This document shows, one piece after another, positions 7,836 to 15,634 of a stretch of 21,587 bases of DNA; position 1 is the first letter of the stretch, and every line of letters starts with the position of its first letter. This stretch comes from JAFDZV01 sp966128725 (GTDB lineage: Bacteria > Bacteroidota > Ignavibacteria > OLB7). The notes under the pieces are model-generated. The model was not told where the DNA came from. It made no database searches and worked only from the letters and a program-made list of their open reading frames with translations. The position numbers and the translations under genes were made by a program. The stretch spans positions 1-21,587 of the forward strand of contig CBHYLN010000088.1 in assembly GCA_966128725.1 (NCBI GenBank), written 5' to 3'.

Positions 7836-8093
7836 CGGTGTATGTGATTACTTCGTCGGCATCGGCATCCATGCCACAACAATTGCCGGGCAAGGGCCAT
7901 CGAGGTAGTTTGCGGGCCATGATCCCTGCACGGCCTGTACCGGCCTGGGATCGGTGGCAATGTTGCAACACAGGCGCACGCAATGCCAGTGATGCGCGCA
8001 TCCGGCCGCGAAACACGAGGAATCAAGAAGCGCACGAAACGGCGGCGGCTGCCGTGCCGCGCGCTATCAACATACCGGGACCATTCCCAACCC
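7836..8093. other. Divergent intergenic region with a 10-bp palindrome
   Basis: 258 bp between the AraC-type gene and the STAS-like gene, which are transcribed away from each other. It contains the perfect palindrome TGTTGCAACA at 7961-7970, a possible operator for a dimeric regulator. No consensus TAnnTTTG box is seen on either strand. Confidence 0.35.
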
Positions 8094-8555
8094 ATGGGCG
8101 AAACGATTATCCATAACGAGTGGCGGGCCGACCAACACGTACTGCTCACACGCGTTTCCGGCACACTGCAACCAGCGGATCTGGAAGCATGGCGGCTGGG
8201 ACTGTTCGAGACCGCCGCGCTTATCCCTGCCAGCCAGGACTTCCGCCTTCTGGTGGATCTCCGCGGATACACCGTTGCCGATCAGGAACGCGAGATACAC
8301 ATGGAGTTGCGGAACGTGGTCCCACAATTCCTGCTTGATCACGGCTTCCGGGCAGGCTTCCTGGATCTCTTCGAGGTACCCGACACCCCTTCGGACACAT
8401 CGGACACGGCACGATGCATCGCCGCCGCGCACGTACACCACGAGTGCCAGAAAATGGCGATGTACAACGAGCAGCTTGGCCGGCCGCAGGAACGCTTCTT
8501 CTGCAGCCGTGCCGAGGCCGAAGCCTGGATTGTGGTGGCGCCCGAGCATGCATAA
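8094..8555 (+). CDS. STAS/SpoIIAA-like hypothetical protein
   Basis: A 153-residue soluble protein. The N-terminal half reads like a STAS-like fold: VLLTRVSGTLQPADLEAW, then FRLLVDLRGYTVADQEREIH. The pattern 'V.GTL...D...W', a stretch of about 20 residues, then 'LVDLRG' is common in SpoIIAA-like proteins of unknown role. The C-terminal half has HVHHECQKMAMYNEQLGRP and RAEAEAWI, the latter resembling the last helix of these proteins. ATG 8094 is chosen because similarity to the fold begins just after it; the in-frame upstream stretch is Arg-rich and looks non-coding. It is followed 11 nt later by a membrane protein gene on the same strand. The function is unknown. Confidence 0.6.
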   Translation: MGETIIHNEWRADQHVLLTRVSGTLQPADLEAWRLGLFETAALIPASQDFRLLVDLRGYTVADQEREIHMELRNVVPQFLLDHGFRAGFLDLFEVPDTPSDTSDTARCIAAAHVHHECQKMAMYNEQLGRPQERFFCSRAEAEAWIVVAPEHA

Positions 8556-8566
8556 CGTGTTGGCAT

Positions 8567-9115
8567 ATGGCTGCGATAACGCGTGATCAACGGAATCCTC
8601 CCGGCAGAGCAACAGTTGGCCAGGCCGGGTGGGCAGCGGCGGCCCTGGTCGTTTTGCTGATACTGCTGGGCGTTGGCGGTGTAGGCGGCGGCATTGTGTT
8701 CCTTGCCGACCCAACCGGCGGTCTTATGGGGACACCGCGCTCCATCCTGCACGGCCTGCCGATCGACAACTTCGTGCTTCCGGGCATCGTCATTTTTTCG
8801 TTGTTCGGCGTCCTGCCAATCCTGCTCGCCGGGGCTCTGCTGCGGGCCAAACGCCTGCTGGCCCAGGCCGGTTTGGCGAACCATCGGATTACCTTCGCCG
8901 GCATCAGCATTGGCGCGTGGTGGTGGGTGATGTTGATGATGGAAGTGGCGCTTGCAGCCTGGCTGGCGTTCCAGTTCCACCAATTCGGATTGCTGGCCCC
9001 GATACAGCCGATACTGTGCGTTCAGGATGCCGCGATGCTGGCGCTTACGCTTGGTGGGCCGGTTCGCCGGCTGTGCCGGGGGCGCGCCGGGCTGCCACGC
9101 ACTGAGGCCGGATAA
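8567..9115 (+). CDS. Small four-helix membrane protein, function unknown
   Basis: A 182-residue predicted inner-membrane protein with hydrophobic segments at about 23-46 (ALVVLLILLGVGG), 68-92 (FVLPGIVIFSLFGVLPILLAG), 108-131 (GAWWWVMLMMEVALAAWLAF) and 137-157. The periplasmic turn after helix 1 reads FLADPTGGLMGTP, and a second turn has LPIDNFVLPG. I recognise this layout from uncharacterised small membrane proteins in several phyla but know no function. ATG 8567 is chosen because the longer in-frame extension overlaps the STAS-like gene and is Arg/Cys-rich. It starts 11 nt after that gene, suggesting co-transcription. Confidence 0.65.
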   Translation: MAAITRDQRNPPGRATVGQAGWAAAALVVLLILLGVGGVGGGIVFLADPTGGLMGTPRSILHGLPIDNFVLPGIVIFSLFGVLPILLAGALLRAKRLLAQAGLANHRITFAGISIGAWWWVMLMMEVALAAWLAFQFHQFGLLAPIQPILCVQDAAMLALTLGGPVRRLCRGRAGLPRTEAG

Positions 9116-9297
9116 CAGGCAATCGCCCAGGCCCTGTGCGGCTCGCCGATATTGATGCGGGCGCCGGCACATTCCCTTGCACGGCCCGGTGTGGATGGAT
9201 AGATTCATCCTGCTTCGCCCAACTATCCCCACTGATGCGCGGCCGCAATTGCCGGCATCCACCAATCCCGATCAACAACGGATTTTACCGCAGGCCC

Positions 9298-9885
9298 ATG
9301 GCACACATCACCGTACCGCCGAACGCACCGGGCATTGTAGGCCCATTGCTCGCATACCCCAACACCGAGAAACATCTGAGCGCGCTGGCCCACACGCTGC
9401 TTCAATCGGCGGAATCGCTTTCGCCCGGCGAACGTGAGTTGATCGCAACACATGTCTCCAACGGCAACGAGTGTTACTTCTGCACCCAAAGCCATGCCGC
9501 CGCCGCACGCCATCATCTCGGAGAAGCCGCAGGCGACGTTGACGCCGTGCTTGCCCAGGGGGCCGACGCGCCCGTGGGCGAGCGAATGGCCGCGCTGCTT
9601 GCGATCGCGGGCAAGGTACGTGTCGACGGCCGCTCCGTTACCGATGCCGACGTTGCGCGCGCTCGTGCCGCCGGCGCCAACGACCACGCCATCCACGATA
9701 CGGTGTTGATCGCCGCCGCATTCTGCATGTTCAATCGGTACGTGGAAGGGCTTGGCACATGGGCGCCGCAGGACCCCGAGGTGTACCGTGCAATGGGCGC
9801 GCGCACGGCCACCATGGGATATGTACGCGACCGCCGGGCCGAAAACACGGCCGCCGGACAGGTTGAACATTCCACACCCGGATAG
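9298..9885 (+). CDS. AhpD-like / carboxymuconolactone decarboxylase-family protein, copy 1
   Basis: A 195-residue protein with the AhpD catalytic layout E47-X11-C59-X2-C62-X3-H66 (within GNECYFCTQSHAAAA). This is the arrangement used by AhpD-type thiol peroxidase partners, in which the CxxC pair and the Glu/His relay reduce peroxides or adaptor disulfides. It closely matches the next gene: HIxxPxxAPGIxGP, TEKHL, AIAGKVR.DGRSVT, ARARAAGA and HDTVLIAAAFxMFNRYV are shared. The likely role is peroxide or disulfide reduction in the cytoplasm; the substrate is unknown. ATG 9298 aligns exactly with the start of copy 2. A Gln/Glu/Ala-rich C-terminal extension of about 20 residues is absent from copy 2. 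Confidence 0.88.
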   Translation: MAHITVPPNAPGIVGPLLAYPNTEKHLSALAHTLLQSAESLSPGERELIATHVSNGNECYFCTQSHAAAARHHLGEAAGDVDAVLAQGADAPVGERMAALLAIAGKVRVDGRSVTDADVARARAAGANDHAIHDTVLIAAAFCMFNRYVEGLGTWAPQDPEVYRAMGARTATMGYVRDRRAENTAAGQVEHSTPG

Positions 9886-10018
9886 CCGGCGCGCGCTACC
9901 GTACCGAAATCTCCGATGCACGCCATGCCGGTAACAACGGCTGGCGCATCAACCAACCGCGGCCTGGGGCCCCACAGGGCAACACGCCGCATCAATCAAA
10001 CCGAAAACTCGAATCACA

Positions 10019-10561
10019 ATGCCACATATCAACCTGCCTGAAGGGGCGCCGGGAATCACCGGACCGATGATCGCATACGCGGCCACCGAGAAGCACTTGA
10101 ACGGCCTGGCCGAGGAGTTACTGCGCGGTGAGTCGCAACTGACCACGGGCGAACGCGAGATGATCGCCGCCTATGTTTCCTCCGGCAACGAATGCACGTT
10201 CTGCGCGAACACACATGCGGCAACCGCCCGGCACCTGCTTGGCGAACAGCGCGCCACGATGGATGCTGTATTGGCCGGCGCCGACAATGCCCCGGTAAGC
10301 GAGCTGATGCGGTCGCTGTTGGCGATTGCCGGCAAGGTGCGTGCCGACGGCCGCTCCGTTACGGCGGAGGACGTTGCGCGCGCCCGTGCGGCCGGTGCCG
10401 AGGACAAGACCATTCACGATACGGTGTTGATCGCGGCGGCGTTCTCCATGTTCAACCGATATGTCGACGGCCTTGCAACGTTTACTCCGCAGGAGCCGGA
10501 AGTATATGACCAGATCGGCGGCATGCTCGCCGAGCAGGGTTACCTGAACAGCATTCGCTGA
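10019..10561 (+). CDS. AhpD-like / carboxymuconolactone decarboxylase-family protein, copy 2
   Basis: A 180-residue paralogue of the preceding gene with the same motif at the same positions (E47, C59, C62 and H66 in GNECTFCANTHAATA). By eye it is well over half identical to copy 1, so the pair arose by tandem duplication; no identical DNA is left at the junction, so the event is not recent. A strong hairpin lies 17 nt after its stop. No Shine-Dalgarno precedes the ATG, but the paralogue fixes the start. The probable role is redox or peroxide defence. Confidence 0.88.
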   Translation: MPHINLPEGAPGITGPMIAYAATEKHLNGLAEELLRGESQLTTGEREMIAAYVSSGNECTFCANTHAATARHLLGEQRATMDAVLAGADNAPVSELMRSLLAIAGKVRADGRSVTAEDVARARAAGAEDKTIHDTVLIAAAFSMFNRYVDGLATFTPQEPEVYDQIGGMLAEQGYLNSIR

Positions 10562-10578
10562 GCCGGCAAATCGTGCAG

Positions 10579-10603
10579 GGCGCGGCCGCTGGGCGGCCGC
10601 GCC
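10579..10603 (+). terminator. Perfect 11-bp GC hairpin after the AhpD-like pair
   Basis: GGCGCGGCCGC (10579-10589) and GCGGCCGCGCC (10593-10603) flank the 3-nt loop TGG. It is placed just after the stop at 10561 and before the DUF2279-type gene. No T-run follows, as with the other hairpins in this window. Confidence 0.7.
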
Positions 10604-10669
10604 ACTTGCCCCGCGCATCGCCGCCACGGCGGCAATCCACGGCCTCACCAACAACGATCACGGAGCGAG

Positions 10670-11734
10670 ATGTACAAAAGCCTGGCGCCGTTTGCGGCAC
10701 GTTTGGGTTGGCGCGCGGCGGCACTGTGCGCGCTGTGCGCCCTTGCCGCGGTTGGCGCGGCCGCCAGTACCCCGGCCGGCGGCACGATGCCGCCCGGCCC
10801 CGACAGCCTGATGACCATCCGTCCCCTGCTGCCCGACAGCACGTCACCCGTTGCCGACTCACTGTTCCTCGTGCCGCGCGAGCGATTTGTGTATGCCGAC
10901 ACGCGCCGGGCATCGCTGTACGGCGATCTGCCGTTGCAACGAACACGGCTGGACCCATTGCGAACCGCAATCGTGGGCGGCGCTGGCCTGGGATTGATCG
11001 TGGGATTCCATGCGGCGATGAACGAGGCGTGGTGGCAAAACGCCGCCCCGTTTCGCTTGAAGGACGATTGGAGCACCGTCCTGCAGGTGGACAAGGCCGG
11101 GCACGCATTTGCCGGCTACGTGATTTCGTACGGCGCGGCCGAGGCCCTGTCCGCATGCGGGGTGGGATGGGATGGCGCAACGATCGCGGGAAGCATTGCC
11201 GGTTTCGGATACCAGATGTACGTGGAGGTGCAGGACGGTTTCTCCGAGGGATGGGGGTTCAGCCTGAGCGACATGGCCGCCGATGCGTTGGGCGCGGGCC
11301 TGTATCTGGGGCAGCACTATTCCACGGCGCTGCAGAACTTCACGCCGAAATATCAATACGTGCCCTCGGCATGGATCGACGTGCCACGCAACTCGACCAC
11401 GTGGATCGACGACTACAACTCCTCCAGCTTCTGGCTTTCGGCCAACGTGGCTTCGCTGTTCCCCGCCGCGGCACGTGCCGGCTGGCCATCGTGGCTGGAG
11501 ATATCGCTGGGATACGCGGTCAGCATCGATCAGGGCAACCGCGAACGCCGGGTGCTGCTGGGCCTGGACTACAATCTGGTGAAGCTGCTGCCGGAAGGCG
11601 GGCATGCATGGAACTGGATCCGGCAGACGTTGAACTTCGTGAAGCTGCCAGGCCCCACGCTGGAGCTCGGCGCGCACACGCGATTCCATCTGGCCTTTCC
11701 GTTCACCATTCGTCTCGGGGATGTGCGCCTGTAG
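10670..11734 (+). CDS. DUF2279 (YfiM-like) envelope protein
   Basis: A 354-residue protein with an N-terminal signal or anchor (hydrophobic 15-32) and a Pro/Ser/Asp-rich linker to about residue 65. Further hydrophobic segments lie at about 98-118 (TAIVGGAGLGLIVGFHAAMN) and 144-180. The DUF2279 core is visible as D141-K142-x-x-H145 (QVDKAGHAFAGY), then YVEVQDGFSEGWGFSLSDMAADALGA (about 184-209). This conserved polar pattern resembles YfiM and related outer-membrane-associated proteins. The last 100 residues have alternating aromatic and polar strands (WLEISLGYAVSI, VLLGLDYNLVKLLP, FHLAFPFTIRLGDVRL), suggesting a partial beta-barrel. The function is unknown. GGAG lies 4 nt before the ATG. Confidence 0.82.
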   Translation: MYKSLAPFAARLGWRAAALCALCALAAVGAAASTPAGGTMPPGPDSLMTIRPLLPDSTSPVADSLFLVPRERFVYADTRRASLYGDLPLQRTRLDPLRTAIVGGAGLGLIVGFHAAMNEAWWQNAAPFRLKDDWSTVLQVDKAGHAFAGYVISYGAAEALSACGVGWDGATIAGSIAGFGYQMYVEVQDGFSEGWGFSLSDMAADALGAGLYLGQHYSTALQNFTPKYQYVPSAWIDVPRNSTTWIDDYNSSSFWLSANVASLFPAAARAGWPSWLEISLGYAVSIDQGNRERRVLLGLDYNLVKLLPEGGHAWNWIRQTLNFVKLPGPTLELGAHTRFHLAFPFTIRLGDVRL

Positions 11735-11755
11735 CCACTCAGGATTGAATCCTAC

Positions 11756-11905
11756 ATGATCGGGATTTCGTTTGATGGGGATCAAACGTGGTTCTACATC
11801 AACGGCAGCGAGGCTATCTCGAACAATCCCAGGCTCCTGAAGCCCTTGCTCCCGCGCATGCCACGGAAGCTTCGGCTACCGCCGCATCGCATTGTTGAGG
11901 ATTAA
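11756..11905 (+). CDS. Possible small protein of 49 residues
   Basis: ATG 11756 to TAA 11905 encodes 49 residues: a possible beta-strand N-terminus (MIGISFDGDQTWFYINGSEA) and a basic, Pro/Leu-rich C-terminus (LLPRMPRKLRLPPHRIVED). AGGA lies 11 nt upstream, and a hairpin (11769-11788) falls inside the first codons. The amino-acid mix is more protein-like than the Arg-rich shadow frames nearby. It could be a real small protein, a fragment of a larger one or chance; I recognise no family. Confidence 0.3.
   Translation: MIGISFDGDQTWFYINGSEAISNNPRLLKPLLPRMPRKLRLPPHRIVED
11769..11788 (+). promoter_or_regulatory. Perfect 8-bp hairpin with GGGG loop
   Basis: CGTTTGAT (11769-11776) and ATCAAACG (11781-11788) flank GGGG, 35 nt after the stop of the DUF2279-type gene. 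It may be that gene's terminator, although no T-run follows. A second tiny palindrome, AGGATT-G-AATCCT, sits at about 11741-11753. Confidence 0.4.
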
Positions 11906-11953
11906 CACAGCAGCATCGGCAAACACCTGTACCCCTGTCACGGCAAGCCTATC

Positions 11954-12805
11954 ATGCAACGGACTCAGCGAGCTTCGATCGCACAGGAGACACTGGACAT
12001 CGTGGAGCGCGGCGAGTACCGCGCCCCCTCCGGCACGGTTGTGCGCATCGCCGACGATGTAGCGCGCTCGTGCGCGGGCACACGGCTGTTCCGGCCGTCG
12101 GATTTCCCCGAGGACCTTTTGGCCAACCTTGCAAGCGATGGGCGGGCCGGCGGCACAACGCACGTTGAGGTTACCGCCGAAACCACGTTGCAGGCGGCGC
12201 GGCGCCTGGTAACCGAGGGCGGGAAGCGCAACCTCCTGTGCCTGAACTTCGCATCGGCGCGCAACCCGGGCGGCGGCTTCCTTGGCGGCAGCCAGGCACA
12301 GGAGGAATCCCTGGCACGATCGTCGGCACTGTACGCGTCGATCGCCGGCAGCCCGATGTACGAGCACAACAGGCAGGAGCCAAGCCTGCTGTACTCCGAT
12401 CACATGATCTACTCCCCATTAGTGCCCGTGTTCCGCGACGACGACGGCGCACTGCTGGAAACACCGTACCACGTTGCGTTCCTGACGGCCCCGGCGGTGA
12501 ACGCCGGTGCGGTGCGGAGCAACCAACCGGAGAACGCGCCGCTGATCGCGCCAACCATGGCACGCCGGCTGCACCGGCTGTTGTGGCTTGCGCACACAAC
12601 CGGCCATCTGGACATCGTGCTGGGCGCGGGGGGATGCGGCGTGTTCGGGAACGATCCAACGGAGATCGCCGCGATGTTCCGGGCGGCGCTGGGCGTGGGC
12701 GGCGACTACCGGGCCGCGTTCGACACGATTGTCTACGCGGTGTACGATCGCTCGGCCGATCGCCAGGTGCTGGCCGCGTTTGAATCGGCTTTACAGGAGC
12801 AGTAG
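11954..12805 (+). CDS. Bacterial poly(ADP-ribose) glycohydrolase-like macrodomain protein (TIGR02452 family)
   Basis: A 283-residue soluble protein with the bacterial PARG signature GGG-X7-QEE: G106-G107-G108 in NPGGGFLGGSQ and Q116-E117-E118 in AQEESLARSS. E118 would be the catalytic acid that cleaves the ribose-ribose bond of poly(ADP-ribose). Family hallmarks follow: LYASI, a DHMIYSPLVPVFRDDDG stretch, a FLTAPAVNAGA segment, and the macrodomain phosphate loop LGAGGCGVFGNDP. The protein starts with a helical region (RASIAQETLDIVERGEY) typical of TIGR02452 members. Known bacterial relatives remove ADP-ribose polymers; no ADP-ribosyltransferase gene is seen nearby. ATG 11954 precedes this conserved helix and has no Shine-Dalgarno. 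Confidence 0.92.
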   Translation: MQRTQRASIAQETLDIVERGEYRAPSGTVVRIADDVARSCAGTRLFRPSDFPEDLLANLASDGRAGGTTHVEVTAETTLQAARRLVTEGGKRNLLCLNFASARNPGGGFLGGSQAQEESLARSSALYASIAGSPMYEHNRQEPSLLYSDHMIYSPLVPVFRDDDGALLETPYHVAFLTAPAVNAGAVRSNQPENAPLIAPTMARRLHRLLWLAHTTGHLDIVLGAGGCGVFGNDPTEIAAMFRAALGVGGDYRAAFDTIVYAVYDRSADRQVLAAFESALQEQ

Positions 12806-12838
12806 CAGCCCGCCGTATTGCCCAGGCCTACCGGGCTG
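12806..12838 (+). terminator. Weak candidate terminator after the PARG-like gene
   Basis: CAGCCCG (12806-12812) can pair with CGGGCTG (12832-12838), starting immediately after the stop codon. The 19-nt loop is long, and only two T residues follow. The remaining 155 bp up to the beta-lactamase gene show no other clear signal. Confidence 0.3.
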
Positions 12839-12993
12839 TTCAACAACAACACGGGTTGGGGCGCGGCCAGCCGCACGCGAACGATGTTCGTAGCCGCGCC
12901 ATGAACGGACGTGAAGGGCAACACGGCGGCCAGTGTTGTTTAATGGGCTTGCAGGATTATCGCTCACACGGCATGATGCATGCCGGCTAACCA

Positions 12994-13809
12994 ATGTACC
13001 GTATGACCCCTTTGCTGCTTTCGCTCGCCGGGCTGCTTGCGCTTCTGGGCGCAAGCCACCGCGCGATGCCGGTTGCCATCGACGAATTGCAGACCCTGCG
13101 CCCGATGATCGACAGGAATGGCTACACGGGCTCGTTCGTGCTGTACGATCCGCAGGAGGATCGATGGAGGGCCGTGCATGCCGACCGCGCCGAGCAGGCG
13201 CTGATACCGGCGTCGACGTTCAAGATCATGAACGCATTGATCGCGTTGGAAACAGGTGTGCTGGCCGATGAACACTCGGTGATCCCGTGGGACAGCGTGG
13301 TGCGCCCACGCTCGGAGCTGAACCGCGACCTTACCCTTGCCGACGCGTTCGCGCTTTCGGCGGTACCACATTTTCAGTATCTGGCCCGCACGATCGGCGC
13401 CGAGCGCATGCAGCAATACCTGGATCTGGTAGGCTACGGCAATCGCGATATATCCGGCGGCATCGATCAGTTCTGGCTTACCGGCGGCCTGCGTATCTCG
13501 CCGCTGCAGCAGGTGGAGTTCCTGATCCGTCTGCAACGCCGCCAACTGCCGTTTGCAACCAGGGCCATGGAAACGGTTATCCGGATCATGGAACGCCAGC
13601 GCACCGAGCAATACATCCTGCGCGGAAAAACCGGCTGGGCCGAGGTCCCGGAGAAGCACAATGTGGGTTGGTTCGTGGGCTGGGTGGAGCGCGGGGACAG
13701 GCTGCTGTTCTTTGCGTCGGTGATCGAGGCCAACAACCCCGGCGAGGAATTCGCCGAGCGCCGGATGGCCGTGCCGCGAAGCATCCTTACGGAGCTGGGC
13801 TGGTTGTAG
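12994..13809 (+). CDS. Class D (OXA-type) beta-lactamase-like protein
   Basis: A 271-residue exported serine hydrolase with every class D motif: S74-T-F-K77 (ASTFKIMNALIALE), S122-A-V124 (LSAVPHFQ), Y148-G-N150 (VGYGNRDIS), W161 (QFWLTGG, the position that shields the carboxylated lysine) and K212-T-G214 (LRGKTGW). The WFVGWVER segment and length also match OXA enzymes. A signal peptide (about 1-20) places it in the periplasm. The catalytic Ser and the carboxy-Lys would hydrolyse penicillins and possibly other beta-lactams; spectrum cannot be read from sequence. It is probably chromosomal, with no integron, IS or attC nearby. It converges on modC with only 14 nt between stops. MTPLLL at 13003 is an alternative start. 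Confidence 0.93.
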   Translation: MYRMTPLLLSLAGLLALLGASHRAMPVAIDELQTLRPMIDRNGYTGSFVLYDPQEDRWRAVHADRAEQALIPASTFKIMNALIALETGVLADEHSVIPWDSVVRPRSELNRDLTLADAFALSAVPHFQYLARTIGAERMQQYLDLVGYGNRDISGGIDQFWLTGGLRISPLQQVEFLIRLQRRQLPFATRAMETVIRIMERQRTEQYILRGKTGWAEVPEKHNVGWFVGWVERGDRLLFFASVIEANNPGEEFAERRMAVPRSILTELGWL

Positions 13810-13823
13810 GGCCAACGCGGGGT

Positions 13824-14951
13824 TTATGCCATGCCGGCCGCGCGGTCCTCGTACAGCGTAACCGAACTGGCCTTCACGATCAGGAACAGCTCGGTGCCCG
13901 GCTGGCAATGCAGCTCGGCAAGCGCATCGGCTGTCACCTCGGCCACAAGGGCCGGGGCATCCGGGGCAACACGCGCGGAAATCAGCCGCCACGTTCCAAC
14001 GGTCTCAACGCTCTCCACACGGGCCGGCACGATGTTCCTGGCCGAGAGGCCGCGCGGCCGTTCCAGCGCCAGCATGATTTCGCTGGCCGGCACGCTCAGC
14101 AGCAGCGGGCTTCCAATCGGCAACACCGACCGCGAGACAATCAGCAACGGGCCATCCGGGTTGCCGCCCAGGCGCACCGTGCTTACTTCGTCGTGTGTTT
14201 CAACCAGCACGCCCGGCACGATGTTCTCGTACCCTTCGCCCGCCGCAAGCGGGAACACCTCCGGCCGGGTGAGCACCGCGCGCGGTTCGCCGCGTGCAAT
14301 CACACACCCCTCGCGCAGCACGATCAGATCCTCGCACAGGGCCTGCACCTCCACCGGGTTGTGCGAAACCACAATCATCGGCAACGCAAACTCCTTCTGA
14401 ACGCGGTACAGGAACGGCAGAACCTTGCGCCGCAAACCGGCATCCAGCGCGGCCAGCGGCTCGTCGAGCAGCAGCAGACGCGGCCCGGAGCACAGCGCCC
14501 GGGCAAGCGATACACGCTGGCGTTCGCCGCCGGAAAGCATCCGAACATCGCGGTTCAGCAGGGCTTCGATATCCAGCACGCGCACCACGCTATCGAACGT
14601 GCCACCAAAGTCATGGCCCTCGCGCTCGGCACGGGCGCGCCCGGCATGCAGGTTGGCGCGCACGTTCATATGCGGGAACAGGAGACTGTCCTGCGGCACG
14701 TACCCGATGCCGCGCCCTTCCGGCGGCACCCATACGCCGGCCTCGGAATTCAGCCAGCATGTTTCGCCTGCCATCACGGCCCCGCGCGCGCCACGCCGCA
14801 ATCCGGCAATGATTTCCAGCAGCGTGGTCTTGCCCGAGCCGGACACACCGAATATGCCGGTTACGCGGTGCGTGGTCCGGAAGTCAACGTCGAGATCGAA
14901 GCGGTCCAGCTTCAGTTGCGCCCGTACATGGAGCGCCGAATGCATGCTCAT
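13824..14951 (-). CDS. modC: Molybdate ABC transporter ATPase
   Basis: A 375-residue ATPase that powers molybdate (or tungstate) import. Walker A is GVSGSGKTT (35-43), the signature LSGGERQ (139-145), Walker B LLLLDEP (159-165) and the switch histidine H197 (VVSHNPVEV). The C-terminal 90 residues contain a TOBE/Mop-like oxyanion-binding domain (SARNIVPARVESVE onward to LFLIVKASSVTL). That domain distinguishes ModC from other importer ATPases and fits the modA and modB genes upstream. Its ATG (14949-14951) overlaps the modB stop by 4 nt, so the two are translationally coupled. Confidence 0.95.
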   Translation of the reverse strand: MSMHSALHVRAQLKLDRFDLDVDFRTTHRVTGIFGVSGSGKTTLLEIIAGLRRGARGAVMAGETCWLNSEAGVWVPPEGRGIGYVPQDSLLFPHMNVRANLHAGRARAEREGHDFGGTFDSVVRVLDIEALLNRDVRMLSGGERQRVSLARALCSGPRLLLLDEPLAALDAGLRRKVLPFLYRVQKEFALPMIVVSHNPVEVQALCEDLIVLREGCVIARGEPRAVLTRPEVFPLAAGEGYENIVPGVLVETHDEVSTVRLGGNPDGPLLIVSRSVLPIGSPLLLSVPASEIMLALERPRGLSARNIVPARVESVETVGTWRLISARVAPDAPALVAEVTADALAELHCQPGTELFLIVKASSVTLYEDRAAGMA

Positions 14952-15634
14952 CGGCGATTGCCCCCCATCGATGCAATCTGCTTCTGCGAGAGATACTCGG
15001 TAACGAAGATCGCGGCGAAACCAACCACCAACGCCACGCCAAGCAGGAAGTTTGCCTCGGCCTGATTGCCGGCCTGCTCGGCGCTGAAGATGGCCGAGGC
15101 CAGCGTCTGCGTGCGCCCGGGGATGTTTCCGGCAAGGATGATGGTGGCGCCGAACTCGCCCACGGCGCGCGTGAAGCCAAGGATAAGCGCCGCAAGCAGG
15201 CCGCGGCCGGCAAGCGGCAGGGTAACCCGGAAGAACGTTACAACGCGGCTGTAGCCCAGCGTGCGCGCCATCCCCTCGAATCGCGGGTCAACCGCCTCGA
15301 AGCTCACGCGCGCGGTGCGCACCACCAGCGGCGTTGCCATCACCGCGCATGCGATCACCACCGCCTTCCAGGTAAGGATCACATCCAGATCCACCCCCAG
15401 CACCGACCGGCCAAGCGGACCGTTCACCGCGAACAACCGCAGCAGCATGTAGCCCACCGCCGTTGGCGGCAGCACCAGCGGCAAGCTGAAGAACGTGGAG
15501 ACCAGGCTTTTGCCACGGAAGGTGTAGCGCGCCAATGCGTACGCCAGAAGCGTGCCGGGCACCATCACCAGCAACGTGGCCAGCGACGAATACACCAACG
15601 TCGACTTCAGTGCTTCCAGCGCTGTCTCGCTCAC
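14948..15634 (-). CDS. modB: Molybdate ABC transporter permease
   Basis: A 228-residue inner-membrane permease, the family's usual length, with about five or six hydrophobic helices. LPLVLPPTAVGY (51-62) and GFTRAVGEFGAT (153-164) are ModB/CysT hallmarks. The EAA-type cytoplasmic loop that docks on ModC is AVDPRFEGMARTLGYSRVVTFFRVTLP (114-140). GTG 15632-15634 is chosen as the start because it gives the normal length and overlaps the modA stop as GTGA; the much longer open frame upstream is antisense-like sequence inside modA. It forms a 4-nt overlap with modC as well. Confidence 0.94.
   Translation of the reverse strand: MSETALEALKSTLVYSSLATLLVMVPGTLLAYALARYTFRGKSLVSTFFSLPLVLPPTAVGYMLLRLFAVNGPLGRSVLGVDLDVILTWKAVVIACAVMATPLVVRTARVSFEAVDPRFEGMARTLGYSRVVTFFRVTLPLAGRGLLAALILGFTRAVGEFGATIILAGNIPGRTQTLASAIFSAEQAGNQAEANFLLGVALVVGFAAIFVTEYLSQKQIASMGGNRR

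Noticed and set aside
10573..11748. 391-codon plus-strand frame overlapping the DUF2279-type gene
   Set aside because: The DUF2279 frame has a Shine-Dalgarno, signal peptide and conserved core; this one is an Arg-rich shadow.
13287..15065. 592-codon plus-strand open frame across the beta-lactamase and modC
   Set aside because: It overlaps two well-supported genes in other frames, is rich in Arg, His and Gln, and shows no motif.
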